This document shows, piece by piece, positions 24,721 to 33,456 of a stretch of 64,000 nt of DNA. Source of the stretch: an uncultured Oscillospiraceae bacterium (GTDB lineage Bacteria; Bacillota; Clostridia; Oscillospirales; Oscillospiraceae); NCBI GenBank assembly GCA_910579775.1, contig CAJTUE010000001.1, forward strand, positions 310,001 to 374,000, given 5' to 3'. Under the pieces are notes generated by a model. That model was not told the DNA's origin. It saw nothing but the letters and a program-made list of their open reading frames with translations, and did no database searches. The translations under genes and the position numbers were made by a program. The stretch's first letter is position 1; each line of letters starts with the position of its first letter.

Positions 24721-25545
24721 ATGGCCTTTGTTTACGCCGACTACAAGGAGAGCGCGGACTATTTACGCGCCCGCATCGGGGACTTTGTTCCCAAGACCCT
24801 GATGGTCCTGGGCTCCGGCCTGGGCTTTATGGGAGATGTGGTGGAGGACCCTGTGGCTGTCCCCTACGGAGACATCCCCCACTTTAAGCCCTCCACCGCC
24901 CCCGGCCATAAGGGCCAGCTGGTGTTCGGCACCCTGCGGGGCTGCCCGGTGGCGGTGATGCAGGGGCGGATGCACCACTATGAGGGTTATTCCTATGAAG
25001 AGGTAGCCTACGCCGTGCGGGTGCTCAAACTTCTGGGGGCGGAGACCATGATCGTCACCAACGCCGCGGGCTGCGTCAACACCCAATGGAACGTGGGGGA
25101 GCTGATGCTCATCACCGACCACATCAAGATCTTCATGGAGTCTCCCCTCCGGGGGACCAATGTGGACGAGTTTGGCCCCCGCTTCCCCGATGCCACCCAC
25201 CTCTATACCCCCGCGCTGCGGGAGGTGGCCCGGGAGAAGGCGAAGGCGCTGGGGGTCACCCTGCGGGAGGGCGTTTATATGTACTTCCCCGGGCCGCAGT
25301 ACGAGACGCCCGCCGAGGTGCGGCTGGCCCGGATCCTGGGCGCGGACGCGGTGGGGATGTCCACCGCCCCCGAGGTCATCGTGGCGGGGCACTGCGGCAT
25401 GAAGGTGTTGGGTTTCACCCTCCTTTCCAATATGGCCGCGGGCATCTTGGACCAGCCCCTCACCGAGGGGGAGGTACTGGCCGCGGCGGCGGTGGCCAAG
25501 GACAAATTTTCTGCCTTGGTGCTGGCTTGCCTGGAAGCGATGTAA
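24721..25545 (+). CDS. punA: Purine-nucleoside phosphorylase (class I, trimeric type)
   Basis: The enzyme splits inosine and guanosine nucleosides with phosphate into base and (deoxy)ribose 1-phosphate. The 274-residue protein has GSGLGFMGD (phosphate loop), GRMHHYEGY (catalytic His region), TNAAGCVN, and the C-terminal VGMSTAPEVIVAGHCGMKVLG signature. Length and motifs fit the PNPase class typical of Bacillus PunA. It has AGGAGG 5 bases before ATG. It precedes an amidohydrolase by 10 bases, forming a nucleoside salvage operon. Confidence 0.95.
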   Translation: MAFVYADYKESADYLRARIGDFVPKTLMVLGSGLGFMGDVVEDPVAVPYGDIPHFKPSTAPGHKGQLVFGTLRGCPVAVMQGRMHHYEGYSYEEVAYAVRVLKLLGAETMIVTNAAGCVNTQWNVGELMLITDHIKIFMESPLRGTNVDEFGPRFPDATHLYTPALREVAREKAKALGVTLREGVYMYFPGPQYETPAEVRLARILGADAVGMSTAPEVIVAGHCGMKVLGFTLLSNMAAGILDQPLTEGEVLAAAAVAKDKFSALVLACLEAM

Positions 25546-25555
25546 GGAGGGCACG

Positions 25556-26860
25556 ATGGGCATTCTATTTTCCAACGTTACCGCCGTTTTGATGGACGAG
25601 GCCCGCACCGTTTTGCCTAACGCCTACGTGTTGGTAGAGGGCGGAAATATCGTCTCCGTCTCGCGGGAGCGGCCCGCGGGATTTGACGGTAAGCAGATCA
25701 ATGGCGGCGGCAAGGTGCTGCTGCCCGGCTTTGTCAACGCCCACACCCACGTCCCCATGACCGCCATGCGGGGCTACGGCGGGGGACACGACCTTCAGTC
25801 CTGGCTCAACAATTACATTTTTCCCGCCGAGGACAAGTGGGATGACCGGGCGCTGCGCGCCTGCGCCGATTTGGGCCTGGCGGAGATGATCGCCTCCGGA
25901 GTGACCTGTATTGCCGACATGTATATGCGCATGGGTGTAGTTGCGCGGGCGGTGCTGGATGCCGGGATCTCCGCCAACCTGTGTAACGGCGCGGTGTACT
26001 TTGGCGACCCAGCGGAATTTTCCCCGGACAAATGCGGCGATTGCGAAAACCTGACGCGCCTCTATGAGGACTGGCACAACGCCGGGAACGGTCAGATCCT
26101 GGTGGATGCGTCTATTCATGCAGAATACACCTCCTGTGCCCCGGCGTGGGAATGGGCAGCGGGTTTTGCACGGGAGCGTGGGTTGGGGATGCATGTTCAT
26201 CTGTCCGAAACCAAGCGGGAGCATGAGGAGTGTATCGCCCGCTACGGTATGACCCCGGCGGCGTTGTTTGCCAAGCATGGCGTGTTTGACGGCCGCGCTA
26301 TCGCTGCCCACTGCGTCTGGACCACCTCCGAGGACTGGGCCATTATGGCAAAGCACGGGGTTTCCTGTATCCACAACCCTGCCAGCAACCTGAAGCTGGG
26401 CAGCGGGGTCGCCCCTATTCCCGCCATGAAAAAAGCGGGAGTGAACGTGGCCTTGGGCACCGACGGCGTGTCCTCCCACAACGCCACCGACTTCTTCTTT
26501 GATGTCAAGCTGGCCGCCATCCTCCACAACGGCGTGAACCGTGACCCGCTGGCCCTGACAGCCTGGGACGCGCTGGAGATGGCGACGGTGAACGGCGGCG
26601 CGGCCCTGGGCCGCAAGACCGGGCGCATTGCGCCGGGGTACGACGCAGACCTCATTTTGGTGGACTTCGACGCCCCCAATCTGATTCCCTGCCACGACGT
26701 GGCGGAGAACCTGGCCTTCTCCGCCCACGGGAGCAATGTTGTGATGAATATGTGCCGCGGCAAGGTCATATACAAGGACGGGGAATTCCTCACCATTGAC
26801 ATCGAACGGGTGAAGAAGGAGATGGACGGCTACGCCGTCCCCAAGCTGTTCGGCAAATAA
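25556..26860 (+). CDS. mtaD: Amidohydrolase, MtaD/SAH deaminase type
   Basis: A 434-residue metal-dependent amidohydrolase of the TatD/ATZ-TRZ group. Seen: HTHVPM (zinc ligands), GVTCIADMY, HVHLSETKRE, AHCVW, and the late aspartate in GTDGVSSHN. This pattern fits 5'-methylthioadenosine/S-adenosylhomocysteine deaminases, which deaminate adenosine derivatives to inosine forms; the PNP upstream could then cleave the products. Other deaminases (guanine, atrazine-type) have similar motifs, so the exact substrate is inferred mainly from context. ATG 25556 has AAGGAGGG. Confidence 0.85.
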   Translation: MGILFSNVTAVLMDEARTVLPNAYVLVEGGNIVSVSRERPAGFDGKQINGGGKVLLPGFVNAHTHVPMTAMRGYGGGHDLQSWLNNYIFPAEDKWDDRALRACADLGLAEMIASGVTCIADMYMRMGVVARAVLDAGISANLCNGAVYFGDPAEFSPDKCGDCENLTRLYEDWHNAGNGQILVDASIHAEYTSCAPAWEWAAGFARERGLGMHVHLSETKREHEECIARYGMTPAALFAKHGVFDGRAIAAHCVWTTSEDWAIMAKHGVSCIHNPASNLKLGSGVAPIPAMKKAGVNVALGTDGVSSHNATDFFFDVKLAAILHNGVNRDPLALTAWDALEMATVNGGAALGRKTGRIAPGYDADLILVDFDAPNLIPCHDVAENLAFSAHGSNVVMNMCRGKVIYKDGEFLTIDIERVKKEMDGYAVPKLFGK

Positions 26861-26893
26861 GCGGCCGCGGCCGTTTTGATAGGAGCGTTTTCC

Positions 26894-28495
26894 TTGCAGA
26901 ATGAGAAAAAGTCCACCTTCTTTGGCGGCGCGGCCATTTTGATGGTGGGCGTCATCATTGTCAAGATCATTGGGGCTGTCTACAAGATCCCACTGATGAA
27001 CATTCTGGGAGACGTGGGCTACGGCCACTTCTCCGCCGCCTACACGGTGTTCAACGTCCTGCTGACCATCGCTACGGCGGGCTTGCCTGTGGCCCTGTCC
27101 CAGGCCATCGCCCAGGCTACCACCTTGGGACGGCAGAACCAGGCCCGCAAGACCTTCCGAATGGCCCTCATGGGATTCCTGGTCATGGGGTTGGCGGGAT
27201 TTTTGGTGATGTTCTTTGGCGCGGAGCCTATTGCGCTGGCGCTGAAAGACTCCGGGGCAGTGCTGGCGATCCGCGCCTTAGCGCCTTGCGTTTTCTTTGT
27301 GTGCGGCATGGCCGCTTTTCGGGGCTATTACCAGGGCCATGGCAACATGACCCCCACCTCCGTATCCCAGATCATTGAAGCGTCGTTAAAGCTCCTCATC
27401 GGCCTGGGCCTTACCGCCTACGTCATGGGGTTGACCTTCCCCGACGAGAACGCCCGGCTGGAGACCGGCGCGGCGGCGGGTATCCTGGGGGTGACCATTG
27501 GCTCGGGAGTGGCCTTTGTGCTGTTGGTGGGATGGTTCCTCCGCTCCGGGCGGCAGACAGGGCAGGGGAGCGACGTGCCCAGCAGCGGACGGGCGATCCT
27601 CTCCCAGCTGATCCGGGTGGCGGTGCCCATCACCGTGGGCGCGTCCGCCTCCTCCATCGTTTCTCTGATCGACACTGGTCTGGTCCTGGAACGGCTCCAG
27701 GTGGGGCTGGGCATGACAGAGGAGGTGGCGGTGGGCCTCTATGGCACCTACCAGGGCTGTATGACCCTCTACAACCTCCCGGCGGCTTTCATGGTGCCCT
27801 TCACCGCCGCCGTGATCCCCGCCATTTCCGCCGCCTGTACCCGTCAGGACCACGCCGGGGCGGGGAAGGTGGCGGAGTCCGCTCTGCGGATCTCCGCACT
27901 GTTGGCTCTGCCCATGGCTGTGGGTCTCAGCGTCCTGGCCCATCCCATCATCGCCCTTCTGTATCCCAAGCTGGACGTGGCGGTGGCCGGGCCGCTGATG
28001 GCGGTGCTGGGGATCGCCTCCTTCTTTGTATGTATCTCGCTGGTGTGCAGCTCCATTCTTCAGGCCCACGGCCACGTGGTGGCCCCTGTGGCAGCCACCT
28101 TTGTGGGCGCGCTGGTGAAGCTGGCGGTGAATTATGTGCTGGTGGGCATCCCGGACGTGAACATCTTTGGCGCGCCGGTGGGCACGTTGGCTTGTTTTGT
28201 GGTGGTGGCGGCGGTGGATATGCTGCTCATTCGCCGTCTGATCCCCCAGCCGCCGAAATTCGTCCGGGCCTTCGCCAAGCCTCTGTTGGCCTCCCTTCTG
28301 ATGGGGGGTGCGGCGTGGGCGGTGTGCGGACTGATCAGCCGTCTGGCCGGGGCGAAGCTGGGTTGTCTCTGCGGCATCGCCGCCGGGGGACTGGTCTATC
28401 TGGTCCTGGTCATTGTGCTGAAGGTCTTCTCCAAGGACGACCTGTCCCTGATGCCCAAGGGGGACAAGATCGCCAAGCTTTTGCGAATTTCGTAA
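26894..28495 (+). CDS. Polysaccharide/lipid II flippase-type exporter (SpoVB/MurJ superfamily)
   Basis: A 533-residue membrane protein with about 14 hydrophobic segments. GGAAILMVGVIIVKIIGAVY at the start and SQAIAQATTLGR are typical of the MOP-superfamily branch that includes SpoVB, YkvU, YtgP (MurJ-like) and O-antigen flippases. It would export an undecaprenyl-linked precursor; lipid II for spore cortex or vegetative wall are both possible. TTG 26894 follows AGGAG 8 bases upstream; TTG 26876 is rejected. It is transcribed after the amidohydrolase with a 33-base gap. Confidence 0.82.
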   Translation: MQNEKKSTFFGGAAILMVGVIIVKIIGAVYKIPLMNILGDVGYGHFSAAYTVFNVLLTIATAGLPVALSQAIAQATTLGRQNQARKTFRMALMGFLVMGLAGFLVMFFGAEPIALALKDSGAVLAIRALAPCVFFVCGMAAFRGYYQGHGNMTPTSVSQIIEASLKLLIGLGLTAYVMGLTFPDENARLETGAAAGILGVTIGSGVAFVLLVGWFLRSGRQTGQGSDVPSSGRAILSQLIRVAVPITVGASASSIVSLIDTGLVLERLQVGLGMTEEVAVGLYGTYQGCMTLYNLPAAFMVPFTAAVIPAISAACTRQDHAGAGKVAESALRISALLALPMAVGLSVLAHPIIALLYPKLDVAVAGPLMAVLGIASFFVCISLVCSSILQAHGHVVAPVAATFVGALVKLAVNYVLVGIPDVNIFGAPVGTLACFVVVAAVDMLLIRRLIPQPPKFVRAFAKPLLASLLMGGAAWAVCGLISRLAGAKLGCLCGIAAGGLVYLVLVIVLKVFSKDDLSLMPKGDKIAKLLRIS

Positions 28496-28596
28496 AGCGC
28501 AAGCCCCTTGCTTTTGGAATTTTCATCCGTTTATTTCCAGCTTTAAAGCAAAAAACGAAAAAAATCCAAAATAGGGGTTGCAGAAAGAGGGAAAAT

Positions 28597-29406
28597 ATGA
28601 TAGATTTTCAATGTCAGTCCAGCTATGACGTTTCCGACCTGGAGCGGATCGTAGCCATTCTGCGCGCGCCGGGAGGCTGCCCCTGGGACGCGGAGCAGGA
28701 CCACCAGTCCATCCGCCGCAATCTGCTGGAGGAGGCCTATGAGGCCTGCGAGGCCATCGACGAGGGAAGCGCCGAGCATCTGCGCGAAGAGCTTGGTGAC
28801 GTGCTCCTCCAGGTGGTGTTCCATACCCAGATGGAAAAGGAGCAGGGCGGCTTTACCTTGGATGATGTGGCGGACGGGGTGTGCAAGAAGCTCATCTTCC
28901 GCCATCCCCATGTGTTTGGGGATGTGGAGGTGGCCGATTCCGCCGAGGTGCTTACCAACTGGGAGGCCCTGAAGCGGGTGGAGAAGAGCCAGGAGAGCTA
29001 CACCGACACCTTGAAGGCGGTCGCCACCTCGTTGCCCGCCCTGTGGCGGGCGGAGAAGGTGCAGAAGAAAGCGAAAAAGGCCGGGTTCGACTGGCCCGAC
29101 GTCTCCGGCGCGGTGGACAAGCTCTCCGAGGAGATCGGTGAGCTGCGCCAGGCGATGGCGGAGGGAGACCCCGACGCCGTGGCCGAGGAGCTGGGGGACT
29201 TGCTGTTCGCGGCGGTGAACGTCTCCCGCTTTGTAAAGGTAGACAGCGAGGACGCCCTCAACGCCGCCACGGAAAAGTTTATCCGCCGCTTTGCCCTGGT
29301 GGAGAAAAAGGCCACGGGGCAGGGCAGAGACATGAAGGACATGACGCTGGCGGAGCTGGACGCGCTGTGGGACAGCGCCAAGGAAGACTTAAAGGGTGAG
29401 CCGTAA
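28597..29406 (+). CDS. mazG: Nucleoside triphosphate pyrophosphohydrolase MazG
   Basis: MazG hydrolyses (d)NTPs to NMP and pyrophosphate, clearing aberrant nucleotides. The 269-residue protein has two MazG domains: the first with CPWDAEQDHQS and EEAYEACEAIDEG plus EELGDVLLQVVFH (ExxE...ExxD metal ligands), the second with EEIGELRQAM and EELGDLLFAAVN. Both sets of acidic residues are intact. The frame is open far upstream through the transporter gene, but ATG 28597 after AGAGGG gives the normal N-terminus. HU follows 62 bases later. Confidence 0.95.
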   Translation: MIDFQCQSSYDVSDLERIVAILRAPGGCPWDAEQDHQSIRRNLLEEAYEACEAIDEGSAEHLREELGDVLLQVVFHTQMEKEQGGFTLDDVADGVCKKLIFRHPHVFGDVEVADSAEVLTNWEALKRVEKSQESYTDTLKAVATSLPALWRAEKVQKKAKKAGFDWPDVSGAVDKLSEEIGELRQAMAEGDPDAVAEELGDLLFAAVNVSRFVKVDSEDALNAATEKFIRRFALVEKKATGQGRDMKDMTLAELDALWDSAKEDLKGEP

Positions 29407-29468
29407 GGCCGCTTTTAAGTATAAAAGGGCCCGGTCAGGGCCGACACAAAATGTAGGAGGAATTACCA

Positions 29469-29744
29469 ATGAACAAGGCAGAACTCATCAACGCCGTTGC
29501 CGAGAAGGCCGGCCTCAGCAAGAAGGACACCGAAGTGGCCGTCAACAGCCTCATCGAGGTCATCACCGCCGCTCTGAAGAAGGGCGACAAGGTGCAGCTG
29601 GTCGGCTTCGGCGGCTTTGAGGTTAAGGCCCGCGCCGCCCGCACCGGCCGCAACCCCAAGACCAAGGAGCCCATCAGCATCCCCGCCTCTAAGGTCCCCG
29701 TTTTCAAGGCCGGCAAGGCTCTGAAGGACGCCGTTGCGAAGTAA
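29469..29744 (+). CDS. hup: DNA-binding protein HU
   Basis: A 91-residue nucleoid protein that bends DNA as a dimer. MNKAELINAVAEKAGLSKKD, GFGGFEVKARAARTGRNPKT (the beta arm with its proline) and the C-terminal helix are canonical. It has AGGAGGA 7 bases upstream and its own terminator. The mazG-hup order is common in Firmicutes. Confidence 0.97.
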   Translation: MNKAELINAVAEKAGLSKKDTEVAVNSLIEVITAALKKGDKVQLVGFGGFEVKARAARTGRNPKTKEPISIPASKVPVFKAGKALKDAVAK

Positions 29745-29761
29745 GTTCGACCTGAATCGAT

Positions 29762-29796
29762 AAAAGACGCCGTGGAGTTCCACGGCGTCTTTTATT
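29762..29796 (+). terminator. Terminator of hup
   Basis: AAAAGACGCCGTGGA-GTT-CCACGGCGTCTTTT, followed by ATTT. Confidence 0.92.
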
Positions 29797-29800
29797 TCCC

Positions 29801-29829
29801 TTGCCATTTTTTGTCCGGCGGCGTATAAT
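29801..29829 (+). promoter_or_regulatory. Promoter of deoC
   Basis: TTGCCA (29801-29806), 17 bases, TATAAT (29824-29829); both hexamers and the spacer length are the same as in the promoter at 2733-2761. Confidence 0.8.
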
Positions 29830-29865
29830 AATGGCAATGCTTATCACATTCAGGAGGGACAGCAC

Positions 29866-30531
29866 ATGGACATCAAAGGAATTCTCGGCCGCTGTGACCA
29901 CACCCTGCTTAAGCAGGAGGCCACCTGGGAGCAGATCAAGGAGATCTGCGACGACGGCCTGAAATATCACTGCGCCAGCGTCTGCATCCCCGCCGCCTAT
30001 GTTCACCGGGCCGCGGAGCACGTGGGCAACGACTTGAAGATTTGCACGGTGATCGGTTTTCCCAACGGCTATTCCACCACCGAGACCAAGGTGTTTGAGA
30101 CCGAGGACGCCATCCGAAACGGCGCCGATGAGATCGACATGGTGGTCAACGTGGGCTGGGTGAAGGACGCGCGCTGGGGCGATATCCTGGCCGAGCTGAA
30201 GGCAGTGAAGACTGCCTGCCAGGGCCGCATTTTGAAGGTCATCATCGAGGCCTGCCTGCTGACAGAGGAGGAGAAGATCAAGCTCTGTGAGCTGGTGAGC
30301 CTTTCGGGGGCGGACTTTATCAAGACCTCCACCGGCTTCTCTACCGGCGGCGCCACCCGGGAGGACGTGGCCCTCCTGCGCAAGCATGTGGCTCCCAACG
30401 TGAAGGTCAAGGCCGCCGGAGGTATTTCCACCCTTCAGGACGCCGAGGACTTTATCAAGCTGGGCGCCGACCGGCTGGGCACCTCCCGCATCGTGAAGTT
30501 GGTTAAAGGTCAACAGGGGGAAGGGTACTAA
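29866..30531 (+). CDS. deoC: Deoxyribose-phosphate aldolase
   Basis: DeoC cleaves 2-deoxyribose 5-phosphate to glyceraldehyde 3-phosphate and acetaldehyde, ending deoxynucleoside breakdown. The 221-residue protein has DHTLLKQEAT, VIGFPNGYS, EIDMVVNVG, the Schiff-base lysine in FIKTSTGF and the second lysine in VKAAGGI. Length is typical for the short class. It stands alone between two terminators; punA, whose deoxyribose 1-phosphate product feeds this step after isomerisation, is 5 kb upstream. No deoB is in the window. Confidence 0.96.
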   Translation: MDIKGILGRCDHTLLKQEATWEQIKEICDDGLKYHCASVCIPAAYVHRAAEHVGNDLKICTVIGFPNGYSTTETKVFETEDAIRNGADEIDMVVNVGWVKDARWGDILAELKAVKTACQGRILKVIIEACLLTEEEKIKLCELVSLSGADFIKTSTGFSTGGATREDVALLRKHVAPNVKVKAAGGISTLQDAEDFIKLGADRLGTSRIVKLVKGQQGEGY

Positions 30532-30546
30532 GCCGCGAACAAAACC

Positions 30547-30590
30547 AAAAAAACAGGACGGTTCTCACCTGAACCGTCCTGTTTTTTCTT
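30547..30590. terminator. Bidirectional terminator between deoC and the PPTase gene
   Basis: ACAGGACGGTTC-TCACCT-GAACCGTCCTGT with seven A before and six T after. The GGACGGTTC core also occurs in the REP-like hairpin between murE and mraY. Confidence 0.9.
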
Positions 30591-31045
30591 CACCAGCACA
30601 CACTATAATAATAGGTCCCGCCCGCGTGCTCTAATGTCCCCTGTACGCAATGCTCTGGCTCCGGCAGGGGAGACCAAGTGAATCCTCGTCCCAGCCGCTT
30701 GCAGTTGGCCTCCCGGGCAGTCCACCAGAGCAAAAATTCCCTCTTGCCGCCGTATCCCGCTTCTTTGGCCCGGGTCAGGAGGCGGGGGGAGACGGGCCGC
30801 GCCCGCTCCAGATCCACGCCCACCGCCGCTTCGCTGACGGCGCACATTGCCAGCGCGCCGGAGTGGCTGAGGGACACGTAGGGGCCGCCGGGGACATAGG
30901 GTCTGCCGCTCTCCGCAAAGCACAGGGGACGGCCCGTCACCGTCTCGCACAGACGGTGGGCCACGGCGTGGCGGTCCGCCCGCGCGGCCACTTTGGTCCA
31001 ATAGAGGGCCAACCCTTGGGACAACTCCAGCCGAAAAGCTTCCAC
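30590..31045 (-). CDS. 4'-phosphopantetheinyl transferase superfamily protein
   Basis: A short Sfp-type enzyme (151 residues) that would attach phosphopantetheine from CoA to a carrier protein. Seen: YVSLSHSG, AVGVDLERARP (Mg-binding Asp/Glu) and FLLWWTAREANCKRLG (W-x-x-KEA-like, here REA). It is shorter than Sfp (about 220) and lacks much of the C-terminal half, but all three motifs are present. GTG 31045 follows AAAGGAGG. A candidate target carrier protein is not in the window; with no NRPS/PKS nearby it may serve fatty acid ACP. Confidence 0.82.
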   Translation of the reverse strand: MEAFRLELSQGLALYWTKVAARADRHAVAHRLCETVTGRPLCFAESGRPYVPGGPYVSLSHSGALAMCAVSEAAVGVDLERARPVSPRLLTRAKEAGYGGKREFLLWWTAREANCKRLGRGFTWSPLPEPEHCVQGTLEHAGGTYYYSVCW

Positions 31046-31065
31046 TCTGCCACCTCCTTTTTTTG

Positions 31066-31094
31066 ATTATACCGTGTTTTTCCAACGTGCGCAA
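31066..31094 (-). promoter_or_regulatory. Promoter of the PPTase gene
   Basis: Minus strand TTGCGC (31089-31094), 17 bases, TATAAT (31066-31071), 20 bases before GTG 31045. Confidence 0.75.
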
Positions 31095-31138
31095 GGGCTC
31101 CGCGGCGCATACTAAGGGAAAAGTGAGGGGGGAGCGGG

Positions 31139-32452
31139 ATGGAGTCCATTTGGCAAAAAAACATGCCGGAGCTTGACCTGCCCACGCTGGACGGGGACAA
31201 ACGCACCGACATCCTGATCATCGGCGGCGGTCTGGCCGGGGTGCTGTGCGCCTGGTTTCTGGACAAGGCGGGAGCGGACTATATATTGGCGGAGGCCAAA
31301 ACGGTGGGGAGCGGCGTCACCGCCGGAACCACCGCTAAGGTCACTGCCCAGCACGGTCTGTTGTACCAGAAGCTGCTGCCTCTGTGGGGCAGGGAGCGGG
31401 CAGGACTGTATCTGGAGGCCAACCTCCGGGCGGTGGGACAGTACCGGGCCCTGTGCCGGGTGCTGGGCTGTGAATTTTTGGAGGAGACCTCCTACGTGTT
31501 CTCGCGGTCAGGGCGGGACAAGCTTTTGCGGGAGTTGGAGGCACTGAACGAGCTGGGAGTGGGGGTAGAGCTGAGGCAAAAGACGCCGCTGCCCTTTCCG
31601 GTGGCGGGGGCGCTGCCCCTGGAGGGCCAGGGCCGGCTCCATCCGCTGGAGTTTCTGCGTGCCCTGGCCAGAGATCTGCGGATCTATGAACACACCAAGG
31701 TGCAGGGACTCTCTCCCGGGACTGCCCTCACCGACCACGGGGTAGTCCGCTTCAACAAAGCGGTCATTGCCACCCACTTCCCCATCCTAAACAAGCACGG
31801 GCTCTATCCGTTCAAGCTCTATCAAAGCCGAAGCTATGTCCTGGCACTGCAGGACGCTCCGGTGCTTGACGGGATGTATGTGGAGGACAGGGACAACGGT
31901 CTCTCCTTTCGCCGGGCGGGAGAGCTGCTGCTGGTGGGGGGCGGAGGCCACCGCACCGGACGCAAGGGGGGCGGTTGGGAGCAGCTTCGTTCTCAGGTCA
32001 AGAAGTGGTATCCCCAGGCAAAGGAGAGGGCCCACTGGGCCACCCAGGACTGTATCACCCCGGACGGTGGGGCCTATGTGGGGCAATACAGTCCCCGCAC
32101 GCCCGATCTGTTTGTGACCACAGGGTTCAACAAATGGGGCTGGACCACCGCCATGGCAGGGGCGGAGATCCTTTGCGATCTGCTCCAGGGCAAGGCCAAT
32201 GTGTGCGCGCCTGCCTTTGCCCCGGACCGCCCTATGCCTGTGGCCGCCGCTGTAGGAAACGCCGCCGAGGCGGTGTGGGATATCCTGCGGCCCACCGTGC
32301 CCCGCTGTCCCCACATGGGCTGCGCCCTGCGGTACAACGCCGCGGAGCGCTCCTGGGACTGTCCCTGCCACGGGTCCCGGTTCGACGAAGCCGGTGGGCT
32401 GATGGACAACCCCGCCACCGACGACCTGAAACACCGCCCGCCGTCGCCCTGA
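31139..32452 (+). CDS. FAD-dependent oxidoreductase with C-terminal Rieske domain
   Basis: The 437-residue protein has an N-terminal FAD-binding Rossmann motif (ILIIGGGLAGVLCAWFL, about 22-38), a DAO-type (glycine oxidase-like) body, and a C-terminal Rieske [2Fe-2S] site with CPHMGC and CPCHGSRF near residues 392-416. The architecture matches a family common in bacteria, of unknown substrate. Electrons would pass between a flavin-bound substrate and the Rieske cluster. It is a single-gene unit; GGGGGGAG precedes ATG 31139. The product ends soon after the Rieske motif (a short DNPATDDLKHRPPSP tail), slightly shorter than the fuller domain. Confidence 0.88.
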   Translation: MESIWQKNMPELDLPTLDGDKRTDILIIGGGLAGVLCAWFLDKAGADYILAEAKTVGSGVTAGTTAKVTAQHGLLYQKLLPLWGRERAGLYLEANLRAVGQYRALCRVLGCEFLEETSYVFSRSGRDKLLRELEALNELGVGVELRQKTPLPFPVAGALPLEGQGRLHPLEFLRALARDLRIYEHTKVQGLSPGTALTDHGVVRFNKAVIATHFPILNKHGLYPFKLYQSRSYVLALQDAPVLDGMYVEDRDNGLSFRRAGELLLVGGGGHRTGRKGGGWEQLRSQVKKWYPQAKERAHWATQDCITPDGGAYVGQYSPRTPDLFVTTGFNKWGWTTAMAGAEILCDLLQGKANVCAPAFAPDRPMPVAAAVGNAAEAVWDILRPTVPRCPHMGCALRYNAAERSWDCPCHGSRFDEAGGLMDNPATDDLKHRPPSP

Positions 32453-32458
32453 GACGCG

Positions 32459-32493
32459 AAAAGGCCGTTTCCCCGAGGGGAAACGGCCTTTTT
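32459..32493. terminator. Bidirectional terminator between the Rieske flavoprotein and degV
   Basis: AAGGCCGTTTCCCC-GAG-GGGAAACGGCCTT with A and T tracts on the two sides; serves both converging genes. Confidence 0.92.
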
Positions 32494-32508
32494 GTTCAGA
32501 CATTGTGG

Positions 32509-33366
32509 TCATGCCTCCGCCTCGGTATACACCAGGCCGAAGCCGCCGGGACCGATGTGGCAGCCGATGGTGGCGCCAATCTCCTGGGGCTTGGAGACCA
32601 CAAGATCTTTGAGCTGTTCGGCCATCTTGCCCAAAAACTCCAGGCAGTTGGCGTCCTCCTTGGCGAAGATGGGGACGATGGGGAAGCGCTTGTCGATGGG
32701 GTGGGCGGCAATGATGTCGCACAGCGCGCCCATGGCCCGCTTGAGGCCGGGGACCTTCTTGACCACCTCCACCTCGCCTCTGTCGGTAAAGGCGATGAGG
32801 GGCTTGATGCTGAGGGCGGAGCCTACCACCCCTGCGAGCTTAGACAGCCGCCCGCCCCGCACCAGATATTCCAGGGTGTCAATGCAGGCGAAGAGGCGCA
32901 CCCGGGTGCGGTACTCGGTGAGCCCCTTGGCGATGGCCTCGGCGTCCTTACCCTCATCCCGGAGCTGGCAGGCCCGCAGCACCACCAGCTTCTCTGCCGC
33001 CGCACCGGCGGCCTTGCGGGCGTCCACGATGTGGATGTCGGAGTAGGAGGTCATGGTCTTGGCGGCCATGGCGGTCTGGTAGGTGCCAGACAGGGCGGAG
33101 GAGATGGAGACATAGACCACGCTGTCCTTCTTGTCCCGGGCGCTTTCAAAAATGTCCAGGAAGTTTTGTAGCGAGGGCTGGGAGGTGGTAAGGACCTCCC
33201 CGGTCTCCATGCGCTCCCAGAGCCGGGACATGGGGACGCTATGGTCGTCTACAAAGCTGTCGCCGCCGCACACCAGGCGCATGGGGATCAGCCCCACCTG
33301 ATGCTCCCGCAGTTCCTCCGGCGTCATGTCGGACGCGGAGTCGGTATAGATGCGAAGGGTTCCCAT
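32509..33366 (-). CDS. DegV family fatty acid-binding protein
   Basis: A 285-residue DegV protein. IYTDSASDMTPEELREHQVG and later SSALSGTYQTA (Thr/Ser fatty-acid carboxylate site TSQPS, SGT) are the family signatures. DegV proteins carry fatty acids to FakA-type kinases for phosphorylation; a FakA gene is not in the window, so this may be one of several copies or have another role. AAAGGA lies 11 bases before ATG 33366. It is divergent from nrdD. Confidence 0.9.
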   Translation of the reverse strand: MGTLRIYTDSASDMTPEELREHQVGLIPMRLVCGGDSFVDDHSVPMSRLWERMETGEVLTTSQPSLQNFLDIFESARDKKDSVVYVSISSALSGTYQTAMAAKTMTSYSDIHIVDARKAAGAAAEKLVVLRACQLRDEGKDAEAIAKGLTEYRTRVRLFACIDTLEYLVRGGRLSKLAGVVGSALSIKPLIAFTDRGEVEVVKKVPGLKRAMGALCDIIAAHPIDKRFPIVPIFAKEDANCLEFLGKMAEQLKDLVVSKPQEIGATIGCHIGPGGFGLVYTEAEA

Positions 33367-33414
33367 GGTATAGCACGTCCTTTCCGTTCAAAAGCGTCTC
33401 TCTATCTTTTCTCC

Positions 33415-33443
33415 ATTATATACCTATTCTGGGGAATAATCAA
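33415..33443 (-). promoter_or_regulatory. Promoter of degV
   Basis: Minus strand TTGATT (33438-33443), 17 bases, TATAAT (33415-33420). The first NrdR box of nrdD begins 14 bp upstream of this -35. Confidence 0.72.
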
Positions 33444-33456
33444 CCCACAATTGCGG

